From Pedobacter ghigonis (GTDB taxonomy: Bacteria; Bacteroidota; Bacteroidia; Sphingobacteriales; Sphingobacteriaceae), in NCBI RefSeq assembly GCF_903166585.1, contig NZ_CAESCM010000022.1, positions 26,419 to 90,418 on the forward strand: DNA of 64,000 bases, in the 5' to 3' direction. The position numbers and the translations under genes were made by a program. The first letter of the stretch is position 1; every line of letters starts with the position of its first letter. Below, in pieces: positions 47,357-56,386 of the stretch. The notes beneath the pieces are model-generated. The model saw nothing but the letters and a program-made list of their open reading frames with translations, was not told the DNA's origin and did not search any database.

Positions 47357-48055
47357 CTAAACTTTTAAATTGGGCATTAAATTTAAGAAAGCCTGCGAGT
47401 TGGCTGTATATTTCTTTTTGTCCAGTTTAAAATAAAATGCACCTTTTTTTGATCCCGTTTTGTCCTTTTCGGCCAGTTTAATCAGCAAACCCGTTGAAGT
47501 AATTTTACGGCTAAAGTTTCGGGTATCGATTTTAGTATCGTTAACTTCCTCAAAAAGGATATGCAACTGTGGGATGGTAAATTTTTTAGGTAGCATTTCA
47601 AACAAAATAGGGTGGAGCGATGCTTTATAGCGCAGCTTTTTCCGCGCATCAGCCACCATTTGGTTATGGTCGAAAATCAGTTTAGGCCGTTCGTTAATCA
47701 AAAACCACTCTGCTTCGTATTCGTCATTTAACTGCGTTTCATATTTATGGATATCGATCAATGCAAAATAACCTACCGATAAAGTACGTTCTATCGGATC
47801 GCGTTTCGGTTCGCCGTAAATTTGCATTTGCTCCAGGTAAACCCCTTCCAAACCGGTCATCTTTTTCAATACCCGGTTGGCAGCATCATCCGGACTTTCA
47901 TCTGGCCCAACAAAGCCGCCCATTAAACTCCATTTGTTTATTTCGGGCTCCAGGCCCCTTTTAACCAACAAAATTTTAAGGTGTTCGCCATCAAAGCCAA
48001 ATACAATACAATCAACAGCAACAAGGTAATGTGGCTGTCCTGAATATTCAATCAT
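47357..48055 (-). CDS. NrtR-family Nudix-domain transcriptional regulator
   Basis: The 232-residue protein has an N-terminal Nudix domain (about 8-140) and a C-terminal winged-helix region (about 155-230), the two-part design of NrtR/AraR-type regulators. The Nudix box runs from GPDESPDDAANRVLKKMTGL and lacks the catalytic REUxEE glutamates, so it probably senses a ligand without hydrolysing it. It is divergent from galT-galK, with a perfect inverted repeat between them, which suggests regulation of galactose metabolism. Related Bacteroidota regulators control sugar utilization (e.g. arabinose). Confidence 0.88.
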   Translation of the reverse strand: MIEYSGQPHYLVAVDCIVFGFDGEHLKILLVKRGLEPEINKWSLMGGFVGPDESPDDAANRVLKKMTGLEGVYLEQMQIYGEPKRDPIERTLSVGYFALIDIHKYETQLNDEYEAEWFLINERPKLIFDHNQMVADARKKLRYKASLHPILFEMLPKKFTIPQLHILFEEVNDTKIDTRNFSRKITSTGLLIKLAEKDKTGSKKGAFYFKLDKKKYTANSQAFLNLMPNLKV

Positions 48056-48105
48056 TTCTAATTCATGTTTTGAACCGTTAATATGTTCAAATTTTCACGA
48101 ATATA

Positions 48106-48148
48106 AAAATTATTATTAATTGTCGTTTTGACAATTAATAATAATTTT
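48106..48148. promoter_or_regulatory. Perfect 19-bp inverted repeat, likely NrtR-type operator
   Basis: 48106-48124 (ending TTAATTGTC) and 48130-48148 (starting GACAATTAA) are exact reverse complements around a GTTTT spacer. It lies between the divergent regulator and galT, 67 bases before the galT ATG. A TAATTTG at 48150-48156 resembles a -7 element, so bound protein would cover the promoter. Binding by the Nudix regulator is inference. Confidence 0.75.
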
Positions 48149-48215
48149 ATAATTTGGCGGCGTAGATAGGTTACGCTAATCAGGCTAACTGTTCTAACCA
48201 ATTATATCAAACAAG

Positions 48216-49274
48216 ATGAACCAGACATTCGAACTCGACAGTAATCCGCATACCCGCTTAAATATATTAACGGGCGAATGGATTTTAGTTTCACCTCACC
48301 GCACCAAAAGGCCCTGGCAGGGTAAGGTTGAAGATATTACACCCGATAACCGCCCCGAATACGATCCAAAATGCTATTTATGTCCCGGCAATGGCAGGGC
48401 AGATGGCGATAGCAATCCCGAGTATACCGAAAGCTTTGTTTTTAATAACGATTTTGCGGCATTGCTCGAAGATACACCTCAAAACGAGATGAACGAGAAC
48501 GATTTACTCGTAGCCAATAACCAGAGAGGGCTTTGCAGGGTAATCAGTTTCAGTCCAAAACATAACCTTACCTTACCCGAAATGAGTGTTGAGGGCATAA
48601 CGGCTGTAGTAAATGTTTGGCAAAATGAATTTAATAGCCTGGCCGAAAACGAATGGATCAAATACATCCAGATTTTCGAAAATAAAGGTGAAATAATGGG
48701 TTGCAGTAATCCACACCCACATGGACAGATTTGGTCGCAAAGCGATATTCCGCTCGAAATTACTAAAGAAACCGAACGCCAGAAAACACATTACGCCATC
48801 CACAGGAGAAGTTTACTGGGCGATTATTTAAAACTGGAGCTGAAAAAGAATGAACGTATCATTTTTGAAAATGATCACTTTGTGGTGTTGGTGCCTTTTT
48901 GGGCAGTTTGGCCATACGAAACCATGATCATTAGCAAACGCCATGTAAACAGTATCAAATTGTTTACCGAGGCCGAAAAACGGGCACTGGCAGAAGCCAT
49001 CAAAGTATTAACCACCAAATACGATAACCTGTTCGAAACCTCTTTCCCTTATTCGGCTGGGATGCACCAGGCACCGGTAAATAACGGATATTATCCTGAG
49101 TGGCACTGGCACATGCACTTTTATCCGCCATTGCTGCGCTCGGCAACAGTTAAGAAGTTTATGGTTGGTTACGAAATGCTGGCCAACCCACAACGCGATA
49201 TTACGGCCGAATTTGCTGCCAGCAGGTTAAGAGAAATGTCGACCGAACACTATAAAAATATTAAGAAAGATTAA
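48216..49274 (+). CDS. galT: Galactose-1-phosphate uridylyltransferase
   Basis: The 352-residue cytoplasmic protein has the active-site motif NPHPHGQIW, with the uridylylated His at 169, and an N-terminal TGEWILVSPHRTKRPWQG. The CYLCPGN motif (about 52-58) is part of the zinc site. It exchanges UMP between UDP-glucose and galactose-1-phosphate in the Leloir pathway. It forms an operon with galK, which starts 11 bases after its stop. Confidence 0.96.
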   Translation: MNQTFELDSNPHTRLNILTGEWILVSPHRTKRPWQGKVEDITPDNRPEYDPKCYLCPGNGRADGDSNPEYTESFVFNNDFAALLEDTPQNEMNENDLLVANNQRGLCRVISFSPKHNLTLPEMSVEGITAVVNVWQNEFNSLAENEWIKYIQIFENKGEIMGCSNPHPHGQIWSQSDIPLEITKETERQKTHYAIHRRSLLGDYLKLELKKNERIIFENDHFVVLVPFWAVWPYETMIISKRHVNSIKLFTEAEKRALAEAIKVLTTKYDNLFETSFPYSAGMHQAPVNNGYYPEWHWHMHFYPPLLRSATVKKFMVGYEMLANPQRDITAEFAASRLREMSTEHYKNIKKD

Positions 49275-49285
49275 GGAGTGAATTC

Positions 49286-50437
49286 ATGAACGCACAACAT
49301 TTAAAAAATACCTTTAAAAAGCTTTTCAATGCCGAGCCTATTTTGGTTCGCTCGCCGGGAAGGATTAATATTATTGGAGAGCATACCGACTATAACGAAG
49401 GTTTTGTGATGCCTGCGGCCATTAACAAGGCTATTTATGTGGCCATATCCAAAAGAGATGATCATGAAATCCACTTGTTTTCAGAAAGCTACCAGGAATT
49501 TGATATTTCATCTGTTGATGATTTAAAACAATCAAAAAATAGCTGGGCCAATTACATACTTGGGGTGGCCGATCAGTTAAAAGAGCGTGGTTACAAACTG
49601 GGCGGATTTAACTTTTATATCGATGGCGACGTGCCTTTGGGGGCAGGTTTATCTTCTTCTGCTGCAGTAGAGTGCGCTACAGGATTTGCTTTAGATAAGC
49701 TTTTTTCGTTATCGGTACCTAAAATGGATCTTGCCCTGATTGCCCAAAAGGCCGAGCAAACCTTTGCAGGCGTTAATTGCGGTATTATGGATCAGTTTGC
49801 ATCGGTATTTGGTAAAAAAGATCATGCCATGATGCTCGATTGCCGGTCGATGAAGCACATTTACATCCCTTTAAAACTGGATGGATACAAACTTTTACTC
49901 TTAAATACGAATGTAAAACATGCGCTTTCTGATTCGGCTTATAACAAGAGAAGGCAACAGTGTGAGCAGGGTGTAAGCTGGGTAAAAGAACACTATCCTA
50001 ATGTAAACAGTTTGCGCGATGTGAATTTAGCTATGCTGGAGGAATTTGTAAAGCCAAAAGATGCCGAGGTTTATGCTAAATGTCGTTACGTAGTAGAAGA
50101 AATTGGTCGCTTGTTAAATGCAGCCGAGCAATTGGAAAATGGCAATTTAAAGAGTTTGGGTAAACTGATGTTCGAAACGCACGAAGGTTTGAGCGCAGCT
50201 TACGAAGTAAGTTGTAAAGAACTCGATTTCCTGGTTGATGCGGTTAAACCATTAAATTACGTTTTAGGCGCAAGGATGATGGGCGGTGGCTTTGGTGGTT
50301 GCACCATCAACATTGTGAAGGAAGAAAATATTCCTGGCTTGATTGAGGAACTCTCTACTAAGTACCAGATGCAGTTCGGTCTTAAACTGGATGCCTATAC
50401 TGTGCAAACCGATAACGGAACCAGCTTATATAGCTAA
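49286..50437 (+). CDS. galK: Galactokinase
   Basis: The 383-residue GHMP kinase shows the galactokinase signature RSPGRINIIGEHTDYNEG (about 22-39), the ATP loop PLGAGLSSSAAVE (about 117-129) and GGGFGGCTINIV near the C-terminus. It phosphorylates galactose released by the galactosidases/galactanase of the locus to galactose-1-phosphate for GalT. galE and galM are not in the window. Confidence 0.97.
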   Translation: MNAQHLKNTFKKLFNAEPILVRSPGRINIIGEHTDYNEGFVMPAAINKAIYVAISKRDDHEIHLFSESYQEFDISSVDDLKQSKNSWANYILGVADQLKERGYKLGGFNFYIDGDVPLGAGLSSSAAVECATGFALDKLFSLSVPKMDLALIAQKAEQTFAGVNCGIMDQFASVFGKKDHAMMLDCRSMKHIYIPLKLDGYKLLLLNTNVKHALSDSAYNKRRQQCEQGVSWVKEHYPNVNSLRDVNLAMLEEFVKPKDAEVYAKCRYVVEEIGRLLNAAEQLENGNLKSLGKLMFETHEGLSAAYEVSCKELDFLVDAVKPLNYVLGARMMGGGFGGCTINIVKEENIPGLIEELSTKYQMQFGLKLDAYTVQTDNGTSLYS

Positions 50438-50469
50438 AATCTAACCCAATATATAATTAAACGAGAATT

Positions 50470-50503
50470 AAGGGGTAAAGCATTCAAGTTTTATCCCTTT
50501 TTT
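50470..50503. terminator. Terminator between galK and antiporter genes
   Basis: A 10-bp stem (AAGGGGTAAA with TTTATCCCTT, one G-U pair) is followed by a T-run on the plus strand. It serves galK and possibly the converging antiporter gene. Confidence 0.65.
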
Positions 50504-50513
50504 ATTGCCTGCC

Positions 50514-51767
50514 TTATTGTTCTTTTTCGTCTGCCAGTTTTTTTACCAGCCATGGTAAACTTAATCCTTGCCCAATTAGGGTAAATAATACCACCACTAC
50601 CGAAATAAATATAATAGCATTACGCTGCGGAAAAACGTTTCCATTTGCCAGTCTTGCCGGTAACCCAATGGCAATGGCTAGCGAAACAATGCCACGCATA
50701 CCGGACCAGCTGATGATTAGGCTGTTTTTAAAATCCAGCAATGCAGCTTCCGTAATCCGGTGTTTCCCTTTTTGAAATGCTTTTTGGAGGTTGATTTTTT
50801 GTAGAAAAACACGGGCCATCCTCAACAGTAAAGCCACAATGGTAATCACCAGCGAGTAACCGATGTAAGGTAAAATATCGGCTTGATTGATGCTCTTGTA
50901 CACATAAGGAAATTGCAGGCCAATTAAAATAAAAATCAGGCCGTTTAAAAGGAAAATAATGATATCCCAGATGTTTTTAGATTGGTTTTTAAGCTGCTCG
51001 GGAAATACCTGGTTGCTAAATCTCGAAATACCCAAACCTAATATAACCACCGCAATAACTCCCGAAACGTGAATTTCTTCGGCAATTAAATAAGTAACAA
51101 AAGGCATTAGCAGCATAAAACTTATCGTTGCCAGGCGGTTATCGTGAATTCTTTTAAGTATAAAGGCCAGAATTCTCGCCATCACCATTCCGGTTATAAA
51201 GCCGCCAGCCATTAATATAGCAAAGGATAACGATGCTTTCCAGAATACAAAAGCGGTTCCGGTTACAGCGGCTACCGCAAAACGGTAGGCAACCAATGCC
51301 GATGCATCGTTTACCAGGCTTTCGCCTTCTAAAATCGTATTTGTTTTGTGCGATAAGCCAAGACCTTTGGTAATGCTCATGGCAGCAACTGCATCTGTGG
51401 CCGATAAAATGGCACCCAATACAAAAGAAACTGGCCAGCTCATCCCCGGAATCATATAATGCGCTACTACTGCAATGCCAATGGCGGTAATAAAAACCAA
51501 ACCAATTGATAACGTTGCAATGGTGTTGATATTGGTTTTAAACTCCTTAAAGGAAATGTTAAAAGCAGCATCGTAAAGTAGCGGAGGGAGGAAAATCAAA
51601 AATATAATTTCCGGATTAATATCAATTGGCCGCAACGCAGGTATAAAACCAACCGCTATTCCGGCAATAATTAATAAAACAGGGTAGGGGATTTTAATGT
51701 GATCGGCAACTGATGAAAGGCCAATCATCACCACTAAAATGAATATAATGATGGTATAATTTTCCAT
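50514..51767 (-). CDS. CPA1-type Na+/H+ antiporter
   Basis: The 417-residue membrane protein, with about 11-12 helices, has the NhaP/CPA1 motifs ATDAVAAM and LEGESLVNDASALV (transport Asp in ND). The ATG at 51767 (MENYTIIIF) is preferred because the in-frame TTG at 51821 adds a non-hydrophobic extension. It exchanges Na+ or K+ for protons at the inner membrane. There is no connection to the PUL beyond position. Confidence 0.9.
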   Translation of the reverse strand: MENYTIIIFILVVMIGLSSVADHIKIPYPVLLIIAGIAVGFIPALRPIDINPEIIFLIFLPPLLYDAAFNISFKEFKTNINTIATLSIGLVFITAIGIAVVAHYMIPGMSWPVSFVLGAILSATDAVAAMSITKGLGLSHKTNTILEGESLVNDASALVAYRFAVAAVTGTAFVFWKASLSFAILMAGGFITGMVMARILAFILKRIHDNRLATISFMLLMPFVTYLIAEEIHVSGVIAVVILGLGISRFSNQVFPEQLKNQSKNIWDIIIFLLNGLIFILIGLQFPYVYKSINQADILPYIGYSLVITIVALLLRMARVFLQKINLQKAFQKGKHRITEAALLDFKNSLIISWSGMRGIVSLAIAIGLPARLANGNVFPQRNAIIFISVVVVLFTLIGQGLSLPWLVKKLADEKEQ

Positions 51768-51952
51768 GTAAGGCTTAACTAGTCTGCAAAATATAGGTTT
51801 GAAACTAATTTGCAAAGGCAAACCCGAAAAAACGCTTGTCTATTTCATCACCTGCTTTAACGGGTTTAACAGGCTTTATGCCTACCCGGGCACGATTAAG
51901 CTACTAATGGGGCAAGTATGGTGGTAGTTTTGAATCAGAAATACACATCATC

Positions 51953-53239
51953 ATGGTAAATAAACAAATCATTATTAAAATGAAAAATCAAAGAAACATC
52001 ATCTTAGGAACTGTTATTGCCGCTGTAATTGTGCTGATGGGCCTGGTAGGTTCGGCACAAACTATACAGCAAAATTCGGAAATCAGACCATTTAAAATAT
52101 CAGTACCCGAACAGGCTGTAGCAGAGCTGCGTGCAAGGGTACTGGCTACAAGATGGCCAGCTAAAGAAACTGTAAATGATCAGTCGCAAGGCGTAAGACT
52201 AGCGCAGATTCAAAAACTGGTCAGCTATTGGGGAACTGGTTACGACTGGAGAAAAGCAGAAGCTAAACTAAATGCTTATCCGCAGTTTATAACTACAATA
52301 GATGGATTGGATATTCAGTTTATGCACATTCGTTCTAAAAATCCAAATGCATTGCCATTAATTATTACGCACGGTTGGCCAGGTTCGGTTTTCGAGTTGC
52401 TTAAAATTATTGGTCCACTCACCGATCCGGTAGCTTATGGTGGCAAAGCCGAAGATGCTTTCGATGTGGTTATCCCTTCTATGCCAGGGTATGGCTTTTC
52501 GGGCAGGCCTGAAACAACTGGCTGGGATGCCGATCACATTGCCAAAGCATGGGATGTACTGATGAAACGCTTAGGTTATCAAAAATACGTATCGCAAGGT
52601 GGCGACTGGGGCTCGGTAGTAGCCGATAAAATGGCACAACAAAAACCCAAAGGGCTTCTGGGCATTCACGTAAATATGCCGGCAACCGTTCCGGCTGATG
52701 TGGCTACGGCGCTTAAAAATGGAGATCCGGCCCCAAAAGGTTTATCTGAAAAAGAAAAAGCCGCCTTTAATTCCCTCAATAAATTGTACACTAAAGGTGG
52801 CGGTTATGCAGCCATGATGGTTACACGCCCGCAAACGTTAGGTTATGGGTTAACCGATTCGCCGGTAGGCCTGGCCGCATTTTTCCTGGATAAGTTTAAC
52901 GAATGGACCTATAGCGGCGGAAATGCTGAAAAATCGCTTACAGCTGACGAAATGCTGGATGATATATCGCTTTACTGGTTAACGAATACGGCTGCTTCAT
53001 CAGCGCAACTTTATTGGGAAAACAACGCTAATAATTTTAATGCTGTAAATATTTCAATCCCTGCAGCCATAACTGTTTTTCCCGGCGAAATTTACCAGGC
53101 TCCACGCAGCTGGGCCGAAAAAAGTTATCATAAACTGATTTACTTCAATGAGGTAGATAAAGGTGGTCACTTTGCACAATGGGAAGAACCGCAACTTTTT
53201 GCAGAAGAATTACGCAAAGCTTTTAAATCATTGCGCTAA
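51953..53239 (+). CDS. Epoxide hydrolase family protein with N-terminal signal
   Basis: The 428-residue protein is anchored or exported by a hydrophobic stretch (about 18-33). An EHN N-terminal epoxide hydrolase segment with RPFKISVPEQAV is followed by an alpha/beta-hydrolase core. The core has oxyanion HGWPGS (about 138-143), nucleophile Asp in GGDWGS (about 215-220) and catalytic His in KGGHFAQWEEP (about 405-415). It is a microsomal-type epoxide hydrolase. A second start at 51980 gives an equally good signal. The substrate is unknown. Confidence 0.87.
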   Translation: MVNKQIIIKMKNQRNIILGTVIAAVIVLMGLVGSAQTIQQNSEIRPFKISVPEQAVAELRARVLATRWPAKETVNDQSQGVRLAQIQKLVSYWGTGYDWRKAEAKLNAYPQFITTIDGLDIQFMHIRSKNPNALPLIITHGWPGSVFELLKIIGPLTDPVAYGGKAEDAFDVVIPSMPGYGFSGRPETTGWDADHIAKAWDVLMKRLGYQKYVSQGGDWGSVVADKMAQQKPKGLLGIHVNMPATVPADVATALKNGDPAPKGLSEKEKAAFNSLNKLYTKGGGYAAMMVTRPQTLGYGLTDSPVGLAAFFLDKFNEWTYSGGNAEKSLTADEMLDDISLYWLTNTAASSAQLYWENNANNFNAVNISIPAAITVFPGEIYQAPRSWAEKSYHKLIYFNEVDKGGHFAQWEEPQLFAEELRKAFKSLR

Positions 53240-53249
53240 TAATAAACAG

Positions 53250-53283
53250 GAGTTGGTTTGGGGGTGCCTGGCCAACTCTTTTT
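53250..53283 (+). terminator. Terminator after the epoxide hydrolase gene
   Basis: A 7-bp stem, GAGTTGG with CCAACTC, has a 15-base loop and is followed by a short T-run. Confidence 0.65.
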
Positions 53284-53355
53284 ATAGATTTTAATTCTTG
53301 TTGCCCGGGTGACTGAAATGAAAGATTTGGCTTTTTAATACAATAAAGATAACGC

Positions 53356-53682
53356 TTAACGCTGTAAACGCGGTCTTTTCGTTTTAAAAGGTTGGCTTGG
53401 TTTTGGTTTAGCCGGTTTAGCTGTATTATCCTCTTCCGAAATTTTTACTGTAATAATATTGCCTTTAAACGTTTCTCCATTTAGGGTAGAAACAATGTTT
53501 TTGGCATCGGGAAGGCTAAAGATTTCTAAAAAAGCATAACCTTTGCATTTCCCTGTAGCCCTGTCGCGAACAACTTTAATTGTTTCCACTCTGCCATGAA
53601 GGCTAACAAAAATTGCCAGGTCCATCTCTTGGATGTTGTCAGGGAGGCCGCCTATAAAAATCTTAACCATTTGTACTGTCAT
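53356..53682 (-). CDS. RNA recognition motif (RRM) protein
   Basis: The 108-residue protein carries one RRM. RNP2 is IFIGGLP (about 8-14) and RNP1 is KGYAFLEI (about 47-54). A Lys/Pro-rich basic tail ends KTKRPRLQR. Small RRM proteins of this kind occur in Bacteroidota and cyanobacteria and bind RNA. A second ATG at 53670 would shorten it by four residues and match common starts better. Confidence 0.9.
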   Translation of the reverse strand: MTVQMVKIFIGGLPDNIQEMDLAIFVSLHGRVETIKVVRDRATGKCKGYAFLEIFSLPDAKNIVSTLNGETFKGNIITVKISEEDNTAKPAKPKPSQPFKTKRPRLQR

Positions 53683-53886
53683 TTTTAGAACGCAGACCGA
53701 AACGATTTCCGATCCTGAGCTGTTCTTTTAGGTCTGCAAAATAAGTAAAATGACGCGTTTCCCCAAACGAATTGGCTAAAAACTGTTGGGTTTTAACATT
53801 ATTTTATAATTGATACTGATAAATATTGATGTAGAGTATTAGAAAATGTACATTCGTTATCTAATCATAAAAACCAGTCTTGATAT

Positions 53887-55872
53887 ATGAGCCTCAATAA
53901 GTTAAAATCTCTATTATTTATTGCTTTATTTCTGTTTTGTTCGCCCTTGGTGCAGGCAAAAATTATTTTGCCTTCGGTATTTAGCGATAACATGGTTTTG
54001 CAGCAAAAAACCAATGCCGCTATCTGGGGTAAAACCGATGCCGGCAAAGCTGTAAAAATAACGGTATCGTGGAATAAAATTAATTATGGTGCCATTGCAG
54101 ATGCCAATGGAAATTGGAAAATTAAAGTGGGTACACCCGGCTTTGGCGGGCCCTATACCATTACCATTTCTGATGGAGAGGCCCTTGTGCTCAATAATGT
54201 GCTAATCGGCGATGTTTGGATTTGCTCAGGGCAATCAAATATGGAAATGCCACTGGCCGGCTGGGGTAAAATTCTAAACTATGAAAAAGAAATTGCCGAT
54301 GCCAAATTTCCCAATATCCGCTTATTACAGGCCGATCATATTACCAGCAACGTTCCCTTAAATGATGCAAAGGTGGCCAACGGAGGATGGCAGGAGTGTA
54401 ATCCGAAATATGTTGCCGGATTTTCTTCTACAGCCTATTTCTTTGCCCGCCAGGTTTACGAGAAAACAAAAATCCCAATCGGATTAATCCATACCTCATG
54501 GGGCGGTACCATTGCTGAAGCATGGACCAGTGCCGAATCATTAAAAAAGATGCCTGATTTTGCTGCCGCTGTTGATAAAATTCAAAAATCGGTTAAAAAT
54601 CCGTCACCGCTTACCTACGAAGAAAAAGTTAAAAACTGGGTTAAAAGTACTAATGAAAAAGATTCAGGTTACCTGAACGGGCAGGCCAAATGGGCTGTTG
54701 CAGACATAAATGGCTGGCAGAAAATGGCCATTCCAACCTTATGGGAAGATGCTGCACTTAAAAATTTCGACGGTATTGTATGGTTTATCAAAAAAGTAAA
54801 CATACCCGAAAACTGGAAGAAAAATGGCGCTAAACTTAATCTGGGAACAATCGATGATAACGATATTACTTTTGTAAATGGCGTAAAGGTGGGCGAAACC
54901 GAAGGCTACAATGTTGGTCGCACATACACCTTACCCGCCGATTTATTGAAAACAGGTGAAAATACCATTGCCGTACGTGTATTCGACACTGGCGGTGGTG
55001 GTGGCATTTATGGTGAAGCCAAAGATTTAAACCTGAACAATGCAAGCGGTGAGCAAATTGCTTTAACCGGCGACTGGAGTTATAAAATTGGCCTCGATTT
55101 AAAAAAAGCAGAAGCCAAACCTTTCGAAGAAAATGGCCCGAACAGGCCTACGGTGCTTTATAACGCTATGATGCACCCTTACATTCAGTTTGCCATTAAA
55201 GGTGCCATTTGGTACCAGGGAGAAAGCAATGCCGACAGGGCTTATCAGTACCGGGAGTTGTTTCCAACCATGATTAAAGACTGGCGCCAAAAATGGGGGC
55301 AAGGCGATTTTCCTTTCTACTTTGTACAACTTGCTAATTTTATGCAGGCAGACCAGGCACCTGTTGAATCGGCCTGGGCCGAACTGCGTGAAGCCCAGCA
55401 AAAAACACTTGCGCTGCCCAATACAGGCATGGCCACCATTATCGATATTGGCGAAGCCAAAGATATTCACCCTAAAAACAAGCAGGAGGTTGGAAGGAGA
55501 CTGGGCCTGATTGCTTTAGCCAAAACTTATGGTCAGAAAATAAACTATTCAGGACCGGTTTATCAATTGCAAAAAGCAGAAGGAAAACAAATCACATTAA
55601 CTTTTAGTAATACTGAGAACGGCCTTAAAGCTGGCGACGGAGCTGAACTGAAAGGTTTTGCCATTGCGGGTGCCGATAAGAAGTTTTATTGGGCAAAGGC
55701 CATAATAAAAGGAAACCAGGTGGTAGTAAGCAGTAGCGAGGTAGCCAATCCGGTAGCTGTTCGTTATGCCTGGGGAAATAACCCTGTTTGCAATCTGGTT
55801 AGCAACGATGGTTTACCCGCTTCACCATTCAGAACCGATACCTGGCAGGGAATAACTTTTGGAAAGAAGTAG
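53887..55872 (+). CDS. Sialate O-acetylesterase-type SGNH esterase with inserted jelly-roll
   Basis: The 661-residue exported protein has a signal peptide ending LVQA. The SGNH block 1 is DVWICSGQSNMEMPL (Ser nucleophile, about 119). A second conserved block is IKGAIWYQGESNADRAYQYR (about 437-456). A DIHPKNKQEVGRR motif holds the catalytic Asp-x-x-His. Between them (about 270-400) lies a jelly-roll of the beta-galactosidase sugar-binding type. It removes acetyl groups from sugars, possibly from acetylated pectin/AGP glycans rather than sialic acid. Confidence 0.9.
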   Translation: MSLNKLKSLLFIALFLFCSPLVQAKIILPSVFSDNMVLQQKTNAAIWGKTDAGKAVKITVSWNKINYGAIADANGNWKIKVGTPGFGGPYTITISDGEALVLNNVLIGDVWICSGQSNMEMPLAGWGKILNYEKEIADAKFPNIRLLQADHITSNVPLNDAKVANGGWQECNPKYVAGFSSTAYFFARQVYEKTKIPIGLIHTSWGGTIAEAWTSAESLKKMPDFAAAVDKIQKSVKNPSPLTYEEKVKNWVKSTNEKDSGYLNGQAKWAVADINGWQKMAIPTLWEDAALKNFDGIVWFIKKVNIPENWKKNGAKLNLGTIDDNDITFVNGVKVGETEGYNVGRTYTLPADLLKTGENTIAVRVFDTGGGGGIYGEAKDLNLNNASGEQIALTGDWSYKIGLDLKKAEAKPFEENGPNRPTVLYNAMMHPYIQFAIKGAIWYQGESNADRAYQYRELFPTMIKDWRQKWGQGDFPFYFVQLANFMQADQAPVESAWAELREAQQKTLALPNTGMATIIDIGEAKDIHPKNKQEVGRRLGLIALAKTYGQKINYSGPVYQLQKAEGKQITLTFSNTENGLKAGDGAELKGFAIAGADKKFYWAKAIIKGNQVVVSSSEVANPVAVRYAWGNNPVCNLVSNDGLPASPFRTDTWQGITFGKK

Positions 55873-55941
55873 CTTTTCGGTTTGCTGTAAATTTGTGCAA
55901 TTTGTGTGTTTAAAAACGTGCAATTGAGGCAATTATTAAAG

Positions 55942-55961
55942 AGCCACATTTTTTTGTGGCT
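55942..55961 (+). terminator. Weak hairpin after the SGNH esterase gene
   Basis: A 7-bp stem, AGCCACA with TGTGGCT, has a T-only loop and is followed by TACTTTAT. It lies upstream of the NTF2-like gene. Confidence 0.45.
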
Positions 55962-55993
55962 TACTTTATATTTTTACAGCATAACCGGAAATT

Positions 55994-56386
55994 ATGCCAA
56001 ATACTTTGTCCGATCAGGAAACCATTCTCCTGATTGCAGATCTCGAAGAAAAATTACTTGATGGAGTTAAAAAAACAGATCTTGGAACATTAGACTTGTT
56101 ATTTGCCGATGGAATGATTTTTCATGATCAGTATGGCAATGTATTGGATAAAGAAATGGATATAGATTCCTATCGCAATGGCCTGGTTTCAATCCATAAA
56201 ATCAACGTATCCAAGCGCGAGATACGTGTTTTCGATTCTATTGTTGTGGTTTCGGCCAGCCTTTTTATAAAAGGTAAGTATGCTAATATACTGCTTAACG
56301 GTAAATATCAATGGCTAAGGGTATGGGCAAAGGTACAGGAAGACTGGAAAGTGATTTCGGCCAGCTGTACCAGCATTTCCATTTAA
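55994..56386 (+). CDS. NTF2-like / DUF4440 family protein
   Basis: The 130-residue protein matches the small alpha+beta SnoaL/NTF2 fold pattern: an N-terminal helix with LEEKLLDGVKKTDL, then GMIFHDQYG and a closing strand pair WLRVWAKVQEDWKVISA. Proteins of this kind are ligand-binding or enzyme-like and their role cannot be predicted. It is cytoplasmic, as there is no signal peptide. Confidence 0.75.
   Translation: MPNTLSDQETILLIADLEEKLLDGVKKTDLGTLDLLFADGMIFHDQYGNVLDKEMDIDSYRNGLVSIHKINVSKREIRVFDSIVVVSASLFIKGKYANILLNGKYQWLRVWAKVQEDWKVISASCTSISI

Noticed and set aside
51768..51821. TTG-started extension of the antiporter
   Set aside because: It adds 18 residues without family similarity, while ATG 51767 begins directly before the first helix.
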